Source: Pseudomonadota bacterium
Lineage (GTDB): Bacteria; Pseudomonadota; Alphaproteobacteria; Rhizobiales; Xanthobacteraceae
Assembly (NCBI GenBank): GCA_023417665.1
Contig: JAEZFA010000249.1
Span: 1-45,683 of the forward strand
Reading direction: 5' to 3'
Length of the DNA stretch: 45,683 nt
The translations under genes were made by a program, and so were the position numbers. Every line of letters starts with the position of its first letter. The stretch's first letter is position 1. Below, in pieces: positions 23,978 through 32,649 of the stretch. The notes beneath the pieces were generated by a model that saw only the letters and a program-made list of their open reading frames with translations, was not told the origin of the DNA and did no database searches.

Positions 23978-25453
23978 ATGATGCGATCAGCCAAAGAGTA
24001 TTTGTCGGCACTGCGGGATGGCAGGCAGATATTCATCAACGGCAAGCTCGTTGAAGATGTCACGACGCACCCCGCGTTTCACAATGTAGCCCGCTCGATG
24101 GGGCGGCTGTTCGATTTTGCGAAAGCCGACGCCAACCGCAAACTCATGACGTTCGAAACCGAAGCGGGGCCGGCAAACCGGATATGGCAGCTCCCGACTT
24201 CCTATGACGAACTTGTCGAGCGCCGCCACGCGCTTGAGGCGTGGGGTTCGCTGCATGCCGGATATCTGGGCCGCGCGCCCGATCACGTTGCCTCGTGCAT
24301 TTCCGGTCTTTACATGGGGCTCGACGTTTTCAACGAATACGATCCGGCTCGGGCCGAAGCGCTGGCGAATTACTATCGCTATGCGCGCGACAACGATCTC
24401 TATCTCACTTATGTGATCATCAATCCGCAGGCGGACCGCTCGAAGGGCGCTGCCGAGCAGGCGGATCCGTATCTCACGGCAGGGGTTGTCGCGAAGGACG
24501 CCGAAGGAATTACCATTCGCGGCGCGAAGATGCTTGCGACCGGCGGCGTCGTCGCCGACGAAGTCTTCGTCACCACGATCCAGCCGATGCGCCCGGGCGA
24601 GGAGCGGTATGCGATGTCATTCGCCATACCGATCGGCGCCAAGGGATTGAAGCTGCTTTCGAGGAAGTCCTACGAGGAGTCCGCCGGCGCGGTCTTCGAC
24701 AGTCCGCTCTCGAGCCGCTTCGACGAGAACGATTCCGTGCTTTATTTCGACGACGTCAAGGTGCCCTGGGAGCGCGTGTTCATCGAGGGCAGCGTGGAGA
24801 TGTGCCAGAAGCAGTTCCACGCAACGCCGGCGCATGTATTCCAGAATTATCAGGCCATGGTCCGCCTGACGGTCAAGCTGCGCTTTCTCACGGGGATCGC
24901 GCATCGCATTGCCGAGATCAACGGCGTGACCCAGTTTCCGCAAGTCAAGGAAATGCTCGGTCAGGTCGCGGCCGAGGCGGGTATGGTCGATGCCCTGGTC
25001 GCGGCGATGGAAGCGAAGGGTTCGATGTACGGACCCTACTACATCCCGCACAAGCATACGCTCTATTCCGCGCAGGTCTTGACGCAGCAACTGTATTCCA
25101 AGGTCGTCAACACGCTTCGCGAGCTGGCCGGCGGCGGCATGATCATGCTGCCGTCCTCGGTCGAGGACTATTCGAATCCCGAGATTGCCGATCTGATCTC
25201 GAAGACGCAGCAGTCGCCCAATGCCAGCTCGAGCGAGCGCGTGAAGTTCTACAAGCTTGCATGGGATGCGGTGGGGTCCGAATTCGGATCACGACACCAG
25301 CAGTATGAAATGTTCTACGCCGGCGCGACTTTCGTGACGAAGGCGCATTCCTACCGGACATACGACTGGGCATCCGCGAACAAGCTCGTGCAAGGAATTC
25401 TCGAATCCTACGACCTCGCCGGCGATCTAAGCCGCGAGAACAAGGCAGCGTGA
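23978..25453 (+). CDS. HpaB-family FADH2-dependent monooxygenase (oxygenase B)
   Basis: The 491-residue protein is closer to classic HpaB than oxygenase A. It has LSALRDGRQIFINGK, the YLGRAPDH loop (R99), NPQADRSKGAAEQ, SPLSSRFDENDSVLYFDDVKVPWERVF, LPSSVEDYSNPEI and the C-terminal GSEFGSRHQQYEMFYAG. Compared with E. coli HpaB, Arg113 is kept (R99) but Tyr117 is H103 and His155 is Y145, so the phenol-binding pocket is changed. An in-frame ATG at 23981 is an alternative start. Flavin reductase precedes it and a cupin follows, and the Liv-type importer is in the same operon, so the imported compound or its product is the likely substrate. Confidence 0.92.
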   Translation: MMRSAKEYLSALRDGRQIFINGKLVEDVTTHPAFHNVARSMGRLFDFAKADANRKLMTFETEAGPANRIWQLPTSYDELVERRHALEAWGSLHAGYLGRAPDHVASCISGLYMGLDVFNEYDPARAEALANYYRYARDNDLYLTYVIINPQADRSKGAAEQADPYLTAGVVAKDAEGITIRGAKMLATGGVVADEVFVTTIQPMRPGEERYAMSFAIPIGAKGLKLLSRKSYEESAGAVFDSPLSSRFDENDSVLYFDDVKVPWERVFIEGSVEMCQKQFHATPAHVFQNYQAMVRLTVKLRFLTGIAHRIAEINGVTQFPQVKEMLGQVAAEAGMVDALVAAMEAKGSMYGPYYIPHKHTLYSAQVLTQQLYSKVVNTLRELAGGGMIMLPSSVEDYSNPEIADLISKTQQSPNASSSERVKFYKLAWDAVGSEFGSRHQQYEMFYAGATFVTKAHSYRTYDWASANKLVQGILESYDLAGDLSRENKAA

Positions 25454-25465
25454 GGGAGCGCCGGT

Positions 25466-25846
25466 ATGCCCGTAAACAAGAAACACGATGAGTTCTACAC
25501 GCTCGACATGTCGTCGGGGTGGGAAACTCCGGCGGGTTACCCTGCCGGAATTCAGCAAAAGATTCTTTCCGGCGCACTGGACGAAGAGGCAATGCGCGGT
25601 ACGCGCACGCGGCTGCTGCGCTTTGCGCCGGGGACCTACACCACGAAGCCCTTTTCTCACGAGTACTGGGAGGAGGTTTATCTCATCTCCGGAGACCTGA
25701 TCGTCGGCAATGACGAGAAGGGCAATGGCGGACAGAATTTTCCGCCGAACACCTATGCGTGCCGCCCACCGCACGCAAAACACGGGCCGTTCAAATCAGA
25801 GAACGGCTGCATGCTTATCGAAATTCACTACTTCGATCCTGTTTAA
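25466..25846 (+). CDS. Small cupin-domain protein
   Basis: The 126-residue product folds as one cupin: FAPGTYTTKPFSHEYWEEVYLISGDLIVG is motif 1 and the PPHAKHGPF region motif 2, with His and Glu residues (H64, E68, E69, H104, H107) placed for a metal. Single-domain cupins of this size include ring-cleaving or ketone-cleaving dioxygenases and sugar-type isomerases. Next to an FMO and flavin reductase it may act on the hydroxylated product. No specific activity can be assigned from sequence. Confidence 0.82.
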   Translation: MPVNKKHDEFYTLDMSSGWETPAGYPAGIQQKILSGALDEEAMRGTRTRLLRFAPGTYTTKPFSHEYWEEVYLISGDLIVGNDEKGNGGQNFPPNTYACRPPHAKHGPFKSENGCMLIEIHYFDPV

Positions 25847-25887
25847 GTCACCCACTCGTATCAGCACTCGCAAACGGGGGAATAAAA

Positions 25888-27183
25888 ATGAAAGTACGAA
25901 ATTTCCTACTGTGTTTGGCATTCGCAGCCGGTGTGGCGGCGTCCGGACCCGCTTCCGCGCAGGAAAAGCCGGCAACGCTCAATGTCGGCATCTTCACCTT
26001 CACCTCCGGCCCGGCCGCGGCCTATGGCATGCCAGGCAAGAATGCCGCCGATCTGATGATCGAAATGATCAACGCGACCGGCGGCATCGGTGGCGTTCCG
26101 CTCGCTGCAACCTATGTCGATGAGGCGCAGGGCGCGCAAGGCGTGATCGCCGAGTATCGCCGGCTGGCCAGCGATCAAAAGAACCAGGTCATGATTGCAG
26201 CGCTGTCCAGCGCGAACTGTCTTGCCTTGGCTCCGATTGCCGAGCAGTTGCAGATGCCGACCATCGGCTGGAACTGCGATACGCACCAGCTGCTGCTGGA
26301 CGGCAAGAGCAAGTTCGTGTTTCGGCCCAACGGAAACACCATTCCCGAGTTCATGGCCTATGCGATCTATCTGCTGCAGCACAAGCCGGACGTGAAAACG
26401 ATCGCGATCATCAATCCGGACTATGCCTTCGGTCACGATGCGGCAACGATCTTCAAGGCCGCGCTGAAGGCGTTCAAGCCGGATGTTGAAGTGGTCGCCG
26501 AGCTTTATCCGAAACTCGGCTCTCCGAACTTCCAGACCGAGATTTCCCGCCTCGCGACCGCGCGGCCGGATGTGATTTTCTCCAATCTCTGGGGTGCGGA
26601 TCTTGAGAATTTCATCCGTCAGGCCTCGCCCCGCGGGATCTTCTCGTCCAGTCAGGTGGTTCTGGCGCTCGGTGAAACCGTTCTCCAGCGCGTTCCTCTG
26701 CCCGAAGGCGTGATCGTCGGCGTGCTCGGCGACGGCTGGTGGATGTCGTCGGATTCGAAGAAGAACGAGATGACCGCGAAATTCGCCGAAGCCTACAAGA
26801 AGCGCTTCGGGGAGTATCCGGTGTTCCCGTCGATGAAGATGGCGAATACGCTGCTTTACATGAAGGCGGCCTACGAAGCCGCGCTCAAGAAGAATAACGG
26901 AAAATGGCCGACGCGCGAACAGGTGGCCGATGCCATGAAGGGAAGCGTCGTTCCCACCCTGACCGGTATTGCGCGCACGCGTCCCGACAATGACGGCGTC
27001 GTCGATCAGATCGTCGGCGTGACGGTCAAGTCGTCCGCGTACCCGTTCCCGGTGATCGGAAAAATGGTCCGCTACAAGGGCGAGTCGTTGATGCCTGCGG
27101 GTAATGAAGACCCGATCAAGTGGATTTCTACGTTGAAGCCCGACTTCGTGGCCAATGCCCCGAAGCCGGACAGCTACAAGTAG
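25888..27183 (+). CDS. ABC transporter substrate-binding protein, branched-chain amino acid (Liv) type
   Basis: The ATG at 25888 opens a signal peptide (cleavage near ASAQE, residues 23-27) and is preceded by GGGGG seven bases away; the open frame to 25759 would overlap the cupin gene. The 431-residue product has a type 1 periplasmic-binding fold with LNVGIFTFTSGPAAAYG, GGIGGVPLAATYVDEA, and KTIAIINPDYAFGHDA as in LivJ/AmiC-like proteins. Many such proteins bind aromatic acids or amides rather than amino acids. It begins a full five-gene Liv cassette inside the oxygenase B operon. Confidence 0.92.
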   Translation: MKVRNFLLCLAFAAGVAASGPASAQEKPATLNVGIFTFTSGPAAAYGMPGKNAADLMIEMINATGGIGGVPLAATYVDEAQGAQGVIAEYRRLASDQKNQVMIAALSSANCLALAPIAEQLQMPTIGWNCDTHQLLLDGKSKFVFRPNGNTIPEFMAYAIYLLQHKPDVKTIAIINPDYAFGHDAATIFKAALKAFKPDVEVVAELYPKLGSPNFQTEISRLATARPDVIFSNLWGADLENFIRQASPRGIFSSSQVVLALGETVLQRVPLPEGVIVGVLGDGWWMSSDSKKNEMTAKFAEAYKKRFGEYPVFPSMKMANTLLYMKAAYEAALKKNNGKWPTREQVADAMKGSVVPTLTGIARTRPDNDGVVDQIVGVTVKSSAYPFPVIGKMVRYKGESLMPAGNEDPIKWISTLKPDFVANAPKPDSYK

Positions 27184-27222
27184 CGCCATACACCACAGAC
27201 CCGGAAGCGGTTGTTACATACG

Positions 27223-28122
27223 ATGCTTGCTCTCGCGATCACTCTTCTGCTCGACAGTCTGGCCAGCGCGGCGCTGATATTCTTTGCCGCCGTTGGATTG
27301 ACGTTGGTCTTTAGTGTTCTGCGCGTATTGAATGTGGCTCATGGCAGCCTCTATTCGATCGGAGCCTATGTAGCCGCTTCCGGGTGCCTTTTCGTCGCGA
27401 GCGCGGGGCTCGATCCTCGCCTCTCGTTCGTGGCGCTGCTTTTCAGTGCGGTTCTCGTCGCCGCGGCGCTTGGGCCGCTGATCGAAAGAACGCTGATCCG
27501 CTGGACGTACGGAAAATCGGAAGCGGTTCAGATTCTCGTGACGTTTGGCCTGTTCCTGATGCTGGAGGACATCCAGAGAAAAGTATTCGGCGTGCAGTCG
27601 TTTTACGAAGACACGCCGATGCGACTTCTCGGAACTTCGGAAATCGGGGGGATTGTCTATCTCAACTACCAGCTCCTGCTTATTGCCGCCGCTGCCGTCG
27701 TGGTGGTCGGGCTGCGCCTGATCATCCGGCGGACCCGAATCGGCCGGCTGGTAACCGCCGTCGTGGTGGATCGCGAGATGGCGCTCTCGGTCGGGATCAA
27801 TACGAGCCGCATCTTCGTGCTTGCGTTTTCGTTCGGCGTTTTTCTCGCGGCGTTGGGCGGTGCCCTGGCCGTGCCGACATCGGGCGTTGCTCCCGGACTG
27901 GGGGCCGACACCATGGTCCTTGCGTTCGCGGTCGCCGCGATCGGCGGCCTGGGGCAAATTGAAGGGGCCGCGGTTGCAGCCGTCATCGTCGGGGTCGCGC
28001 GGGTTCTTGCGATCTATTTCGTGCCGTCGCTCGATGCGGTCGCGCCTTATGCGGCCATGCTGGCGGTGCTGCTCGTCAAGCCTTACGGACTGTTTGGCTC
28101 CGTAACTGCGAGGCGGATCTGA
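27223..28122 (+). CDS. ABC transporter permease, LivH type
   Basis: I favour the ATG at 27223 (MLALAITLLLDSLASAALIF), about 299 residues; a TTG at 27211 would add four. It has about eight hydrophobic segments, the GLTLVFSVLRVLNVAHGSLYSIGAYVA signature of LivH, and AIGGLGQIEGAAVAAVIVGV near the end. The stop shares one base with the LivM-type start, showing tight coupling. Confidence 0.9.
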   Translation: MLALAITLLLDSLASAALIFFAAVGLTLVFSVLRVLNVAHGSLYSIGAYVAASGCLFVASAGLDPRLSFVALLFSAVLVAAALGPLIERTLIRWTYGKSEAVQILVTFGLFLMLEDIQRKVFGVQSFYEDTPMRLLGTSEIGGIVYLNYQLLLIAAAAVVVVGLRLIIRRTRIGRLVTAVVVDREMALSVGINTSRIFVLAFSFGVFLAALGGALAVPTSGVAPGLGADTMVLAFAVAAIGGLGQIEGAAVAAVIVGVARVLAIYFVPSLDAVAPYAAMLAVLLVKPYGLFGSVTARRI

Positions 28123-29045
28123 TGGTTCGTATCGCGTTCATCGTGGGCCTTGCGGCGCTGGCCATTGCGCCGCTGCTGGCACCCTGGCTGCAATTCGTTC
28201 TCACGGTCGCGATTGCGAAGGGATTTGCGGCGCTCGGGGTCGCGATCCTGTTGCGGGCGGGGCTGATCTCGATTGGCCATGCAATGTTCTTTGCCGTCAG
28301 CGCCTATGCCTCGGCCTTTCTGCTTCGTTTCGGTGTCACCGAGTTCGTCGCGATCCTGTTGATTTCGGTCATCGTGTCGGGGATCGTCGGCGCCATCGCG
28401 GGTCTCTTTCTCGTCCGCTATCGCGCGATATTTTTCGCGATGTTGAATCTCGCGATTTCGATGGTGTTTTACGCGCTGTTTGCGAAGCTCTACCGCGTAA
28501 CCGGCGGCACCGACGGCATGCCGATGCCAATCCCCACCTTGTTCGGCGCATCGCTTAGCGAACCGGTGTTCAAGAACATCCTCTTCTACCTCTCGATCGG
28601 CCTGATGCTTGCGGTCGGGTGGCTCATGCACAAGTACCTGCAAAGCCCGCTGGGACAGGCGCTGGCGGCGGTCCACACGAACGAGGTGAGGCTCGAATAT
28701 ATCGGCGTCTCGGTGAAGCGGGTGCTTCTCGTCGCCTATATTATCTCCGCGGTTCTCGCCGGCATCGGCGGCACCATCGCCGGCTTCGCAATCGGCCGCG
28801 TGATTCCGGACTTCGCGTTCTGGACGGCATCGGGGCATCTCGTGCTGGTTGCGGTTCTCGGCGGGATTGGCGGTATCGCCGGAGCGTTCATCGGCGCGCT
28901 GTTCCTAGAGTTGTTGCACACGGTCGCGGTCACGATCACCGATGCGTGGAATTTCATCGTCGGCGCGGTGCTGATCGGAGTCATCATGTTTCTCCCGCAA
29001 GGGCTTTACGGGTTGCTGACGCGCCGGAAAGTGTCGGTGAAATGA
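28122..29045 (+). CDS. ABC transporter permease, LivM type
   Basis: The 307-residue protein has eight to ten hydrophobic segments and the LivM-type pattern LISIGHAMFFAVSAYASAFL near residue 50. GGTDGMPMPIP lies in the middle and LGGIGGIAGAFIGALFLELL near the end. It pairs with the upstream LivH-type subunit. The ATPase gene overlaps its stop as ATGA. Confidence 0.9.
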   Translation: MVRIAFIVGLAALAIAPLLAPWLQFVLTVAIAKGFAALGVAILLRAGLISIGHAMFFAVSAYASAFLLRFGVTEFVAILLISVIVSGIVGAIAGLFLVRYRAIFFAMLNLAISMVFYALFAKLYRVTGGTDGMPMPIPTLFGASLSEPVFKNILFYLSIGLMLAVGWLMHKYLQSPLGQALAAVHTNEVRLEYIGVSVKRVLLVAYIISAVLAGIGGTIAGFAIGRVIPDFAFWTASGHLVLVAVLGGIGGIAGAFIGALFLELLHTVAVTITDAWNFIVGAVLIGVIMFLPQGLYGLLTRRKVSVK

Positions 29046-29794
29046 GCGCGCGCGTCCTGAAGGTCAGGGATATTCACGTCGACTTCGGCGGCATCAAAGC
29101 GGCCGACGGCGTGAGCCTCGACGTGTTCGACGGTGAGTTTCTCGCTGTTATCGGGCCGAATGGTTCGGGCAAGACGACCTTGCTGAACATTTGCACCGGT
29201 TATGTGCGGCCGGCTTCGGGCGAGATCCATTTGCACGACCGCGAGATCACGAAACTTTCGCCGCGCGACATCGCTCATCTTGGCGTCGCGCGAGCCTTTC
29301 AGATTCCGCAGTTGTTCTCGGACCAGACCGTTATCGACAACATTATGCTGGCGCTTGCCGCCAAGAAGGGCTTCTGGACGGGAACGCGTCCGCTCGCGTC
29401 CGAAAGCCGCCGGGCAGAGGCGGAGTCGCTGCTTGGCCTTTTCGGGCTCGAACAGGACAAGGACCGGGTCAGCAATACGCTTCCCGAAGGTCACCGGAAG
29501 CTTCTCGATATCGCCATTGCGCTCGCACAAAAGCCGCGCCTGCTGCTTCTCGATGAGCCGACGAGCGGCGTCAGCGCGCTCGAGCGGTTTCAGATCATGG
29601 AAGCGTTGATGGCGGTGCTGCGAAAGCAGAACGTCACCGCGCTTTTCGTCGAGCACGACATGGATGTCGTGGCGCGCTACGCGGACCGGGTGCTGGTCTG
29701 GAACTCCGGGAAGATCATGGCCGAAGGCAGTCCGGACCAAGTATTCAGCGATGCGAGAGTGCTCGAGAGCGTCGTGGGAGTGGCGCGATGCTGA
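29042..29794 (+). CDS. ABC transporter ATP-binding protein, LivG type
   Basis: The ATG at 29042 overlaps the permease stop and gives 250 residues (MSARVLKVRDIHVDFGG). Walker A is GPNGSGKTT, the Q-loop is in RAFQIPQLFSDQTV, the signature region is LPEGHRKLLDIA (a divergent LSGGQ, normal for LivG), Walker B is LLLLDEPTSG and the switch His is in VEHDMDVV. An open reading frame upstream in the same phase runs through the permease gene and is not used. Confidence 0.92.
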   Translation: MSARVLKVRDIHVDFGGIKAADGVSLDVFDGEFLAVIGPNGSGKTTLLNICTGYVRPASGEIHLHDREITKLSPRDIAHLGVARAFQIPQLFSDQTVIDNIMLALAAKKGFWTGTRPLASESRRAEAESLLGLFGLEQDKDRVSNTLPEGHRKLLDIAIALAQKPRLLLLDEPTSGVSALERFQIMEALMAVLRKQNVTALFVEHDMDVVARYADRVLVWNSGKIMAEGSPDQVFSDARVLESVVGVARC

Positions 29795-30444
29795 CGTTGA
29801 ACGATGTGCGTGCGTCCATCGGCGGGGTGCCGGTTCTTCGCAATGCAAGCTGTGTTGTTGCCAACGGCAAGACGACGGTTCTTGTCGGGCGCAATGGCGC
29901 CGGTAAAACGACGACGCTCCGGGCAATCATGGGACTGCTCAGGATCGACCACGGAGAAATCCGGCTCGACGACCGGGATATCGTGGCCGATCCGGCATAT
30001 CTGCGCGCGAAGCTGGGGATCGGTTACGCGCCGGAGGACCGCAGGCTGGTTCCTGAATTCAGCATCGAAGAAAACATCACCTTGCCGGCATTGGCGCTTG
30101 CGCTTCCAGGCGCGGAAGTCAGCCGCCGTCTCTCTGAAATTTACAGCCTGCTGCCGCAGCTGGAAAAATTGCGGCTCCGGCCCGGCGGCTCGGTTTCCGG
30201 CGGTCAGGGCAAGATGGTTGCACTGGGGCGCGCACTGATGGTTGCGCGGACGGCGCTGCTGCTGGACGAGCCGTTTCAGGGGCTGGCGCCGGCGCTGGCG
30301 CTCGAATATGCGCAGACGCTCGGCGAGTTGCGGAAACGCCGGCCCGAGCTTTCACTCCTGATTACGGAATCGTCCCCGGCGCTTCTCAACGATGTCGCGG
30401 ACGTAACCTTCCAGATCGAGCGTGGGGACATTTCCCCGGCCTAG
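29788..30444 (+). CDS. ABC transporter ATP-binding protein, LivF type, short
   Basis: The 218-residue protein has Walker A (GRNGAGKTT), Q-loop (YAPEDRRLVPEF), signature (VSGGQGKM) and Walker B (LLLDEPFQG). It is about 15-20 residues shorter than usual LivF, ending just after VTFQIERGDIS. The switch segment, LLVEQN in typical LivF, reads LLITESSP here, so the H-loop position is Ser. It overlaps the LivG gene by seven bases. In a heterodimer with LivG it may be the less active ATPase half. Confidence 0.9.
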   Translation: MLTLNDVRASIGGVPVLRNASCVVANGKTTVLVGRNGAGKTTTLRAIMGLLRIDHGEIRLDDRDIVADPAYLRAKLGIGYAPEDRRLVPEFSIEENITLPALALALPGAEVSRRLSEIYSLLPQLEKLRLRPGGSVSGGQGKMVALGRALMVARTALLLDEPFQGLAPALALEYAQTLGELRKRRPELSLLITESSPALLNDVADVTFQIERGDISPA

Positions 30445-30463
30445 GGATGCGTGAGAAAATAAA

Positions 30464-31147
30464 ATGACATTGCGCTTCAGAAGACATGCCGGAAACATTC
30501 AGGACAGCGTTGCAATCGAGATCGATACGCTGGTCATCGCGGGATGGGCTGGCCGGAACGCCGCTGCAATAGAACATCATATCGAGGAGCTTGCCGCACT
30601 CGGCATCCCCCGTCCTTCGACGACACCGCTGTTCTATCGCGTGGCTGCGGAGACTTTGACGCAAACGGACAAGCTGACTGTGCTCGGCCCCGACGGCTCC
30701 GGCGAAGTCGAACCCGTGATCGTTTCCATGGCTGACGGCCTGTGGGTCGGGATCGGTTCGGATCACACGGATCGAAAGGCCGAAGCCCATGGCATTGCGC
30801 TATCCAAACAGATGTGCGGCAAGCCGGTCGGGATTGAACTCTGGCGTTACGAAGACGTCGAGAAGCATTGGGACGAGTTGCAGCTTCGATCCTGGATGAC
30901 GATTGCGGGAAAGAAGACGCTGTATCAGGAGAGCAGTATTTCCGCCTTGCGCAGTCCGCGCGATCTCGTCGAGCGATACACGGGTGGAAAATCGCTGCCG
31001 ACCGGCACCCTGATGTTCTGCGGAACTCCCGCCGCGATCGACGGGATCCGCATGGGTTCTCGCTTCGAGATGGAAATTACCGATCCTGTGCTGCAACGCT
31101 CGCTTCGCCACGCATACGACGTCGTAGAGCTTCCGGTCGTTTCGTGA
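30464..31147 (+). CDS. DUF2848 family protein
   Basis: The 227-residue protein matches DUF2848 by its LVIAGWAGRNAAAIEHHIEELAALGIPRPS start, the IGSDHTDRKAEAHGIALSKQ core and the MFCGTPAAIDGI segment near residue 190. The fold resembles fumarylacetoacetate hydrolase-like proteins in parts (the GTP-A-I-G pattern and the acidic/His core), but function is not established. It sits 19 bases after the Liv cassette and 13 bases before an amidase, so it probably acts in the catabolism of the imported compound. No signal peptide is present. Confidence 0.82.
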   Translation: MTLRFRRHAGNIQDSVAIEIDTLVIAGWAGRNAAAIEHHIEELAALGIPRPSTTPLFYRVAAETLTQTDKLTVLGPDGSGEVEPVIVSMADGLWVGIGSDHTDRKAEAHGIALSKQMCGKPVGIELWRYEDVEKHWDELQLRSWMTIAGKKTLYQESSISALRSPRDLVERYTGGKSLPTGTLMFCGTPAAIDGIRMGSRFEMEITDPVLQRSLRHAYDVVELPVVS

Positions 31148-31160
31148 GCCGCTGATCGCC

Positions 31161-32468
31161 ATGGATCGCAGGGCTCAGGAATCCGCCGTCGCGAAGCTGG
31201 AGAGTGCTTTGGCAAGCATTCGATCGGCGGATCACGAGGGTAAGAAGGTATTCACGAAGGTTTTTGCCGAAAGCGCACGGCAGGAAGCGGAAGCATCCGA
31301 TCAGCGGCGCAAATCCGGCACGCTGCGCGGCTCGCTGGATGGCGCGATTGTCTCAATCAAGGCGCTTTTCGACGTCGCAGGAGAGGTTACGGCCGCCGGT
31401 TCAAAGCTGCTGCGCGGGCTTCCGGAAGCAAAATCCGACGCGGTCGTCGTATCCCGCCTGCGGAGCGCAGGAGCCGTAATCATCGGCACCACGCAGATGA
31501 CGGAGTTCGCCTTCTCGGCACTCGGCGTCAACCCGCATGACGAAGTGCCCGGGAATCCGGCCGACCGCCAGCGCGTTCCGGGCGGCTCGTCATCCGGTGC
31601 GGTTGTTTCCGTGATTGATGGTATGGCGGAGATTGCGATCGGGAGCGATACCGGAGGCTCGATCCGCATTCCTGCGGCTCTGTCCGGTGCGGTCGGCTTC
31701 AAGCCGACGGCAGGACGAATTCCGACGCATGGCGCCTTTTCGCTGTCGACAACGCTCGATACGGTCGGACCGATATCCGACAGCGTCGCCAATTGCGCCG
31801 CTGCCTATCAGACTCTTGCCGAAACTTCGCAAGACGAGTTAACGGCCGCTTCACCCGGGAGCTTTCGGCTCACAATTGCGCGGGGCCGGCTGTTCGACGG
31901 CTGCGACGAAACCGTCGAGCGCTCGTTTTCCGACGCCGTGAAGCTTCTTCGGACACAGGATGTTGACGTCCAGGACGGCAATATCGATGCGGCGTTGAAC
32001 GCGATCGCGGAAATCGACAGGATCGGGACATTCCCCTCCATCGAGGTGCGAGTAAGCCTGCGCAGCCTCGGGATCGAGGATCTTGAAGAGGTCGATCCGA
32101 ATACCAGAGTTCGGATAGAGGCCGGGGACAAAGTGAGTGCGTCCGACTATGTGAGAATGGTCAGGCTGCGCAACGCTGCAGTTACGGCATTTGAATCCTC
32201 GCTGGCAGCCAATGAAGTCGTCGTTCTGCCGACGACACCCATCGTTGCGCCGACAATAAGCTCGGTTGCGACACCGGCGGAATTTCACAGCAAGAACGGA
32301 TCGGTCTTGCGCAATCCCCGCGTTGCGAATCTGCTGGATTGTCCGTCGATTTCGCTTCCGCTGCCGGGCGACTTGCCTACCGGCTTCATGCTGATCGGGA
32401 AGCGCGGCGCAGATGAGGGCCTGTTGCGGATTGCGCGCTGCATCGAGTCGATGATCAAGCTGCATTGA
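31161..32468 (+). CDS. Amidase-signature family amidase
   Basis: The 435-residue protein has the Ser-cisSer-Lys set of the amidase-signature family: K67 (SIKALFDVAG), cis-Ser S143 in PGGSSSGA, and the nucleophile S167 in GSDTGGSIRIPAAL, with the 24-residue spacing of known members. The C-terminal domain (residues about 300-420) has the usual substrate-pocket role. It hydrolyses a carboxamide to acid and ammonia in the cytoplasm. It is the last gene of the MarR-flanked operon and a strong hint that the imported substrate or its oxidised product is an amide. Confidence 0.93.
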   Translation: MDRRAQESAVAKLESALASIRSADHEGKKVFTKVFAESARQEAEASDQRRKSGTLRGSLDGAIVSIKALFDVAGEVTAAGSKLLRGLPEAKSDAVVVSRLRSAGAVIIGTTQMTEFAFSALGVNPHDEVPGNPADRQRVPGGSSSGAVVSVIDGMAEIAIGSDTGGSIRIPAALSGAVGFKPTAGRIPTHGAFSLSTTLDTVGPISDSVANCAAAYQTLAETSQDELTAASPGSFRLTIARGRLFDGCDETVERSFSDAVKLLRTQDVDVQDGNIDAALNAIAEIDRIGTFPSIEVRVSLRSLGIEDLEEVDPNTRVRIEAGDKVSASDYVRMVRLRNAAVTAFESSLAANEVVVLPTTPIVAPTISSVATPAEFHSKNGSVLRNPRVANLLDCPSISLPLPGDLPTGFMLIGKRGADEGLLRIARCIESMIKLH

Positions 32469-32596
32469 GCACCCTCGAAACGTGGGTGCCGTAGGACGGC
32501 GTCAGAAAGCCTGCGTCCGCCGGAGCCAAATGCTCCCAAGGCATGGAAATAGCGAGGCTCTTGCCTGCATAAAAACTGGCTCCATTCGCATGAGTA

Positions 32597-32613
32597 ATGC
32601 TAAGAATTAGCAT
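32597..32613. promoter_or_regulatory. 17-base palindrome, candidate LysR-type operator
   Basis: ATGCTAA-GAA-TTAGCAT is a perfect 7-3-7 palindrome directly upstream of the putative promoter for the amidohydrolase operon. Its geometry equals that of the palindrome at 43456-43472 in the third LysR intergenic region. Confidence 0.5.
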
Positions 32614-32617
32614 CATA

Positions 32618-32649
32618 AATTTGACTTAGGTCAGCGACGGGCACAAAAT
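32618..32649 (+). promoter_or_regulatory. Candidate sigma-70 promoter overlapping a shared AATTTGACTTAG element
   Basis: TTGACT (32621-32626) and CAAAAT (32644-32649) are separated by 17 bases and suit a housekeeping promoter. The surrounding dodecamer AATTTGACTTAG (32618-32629) is repeated at 38520-38531, next to the LysR gene at 37577-38500. Confidence 0.4.

Noticed and set aside
28619..29041. Possible N-terminal extension of the LivG-type ATPase
   Set aside because: It runs out of frame through the LivM-type permease gene; the ATG at 29042 starts at the normal ATPase N-terminus and overlaps the permease stop as ATGA.
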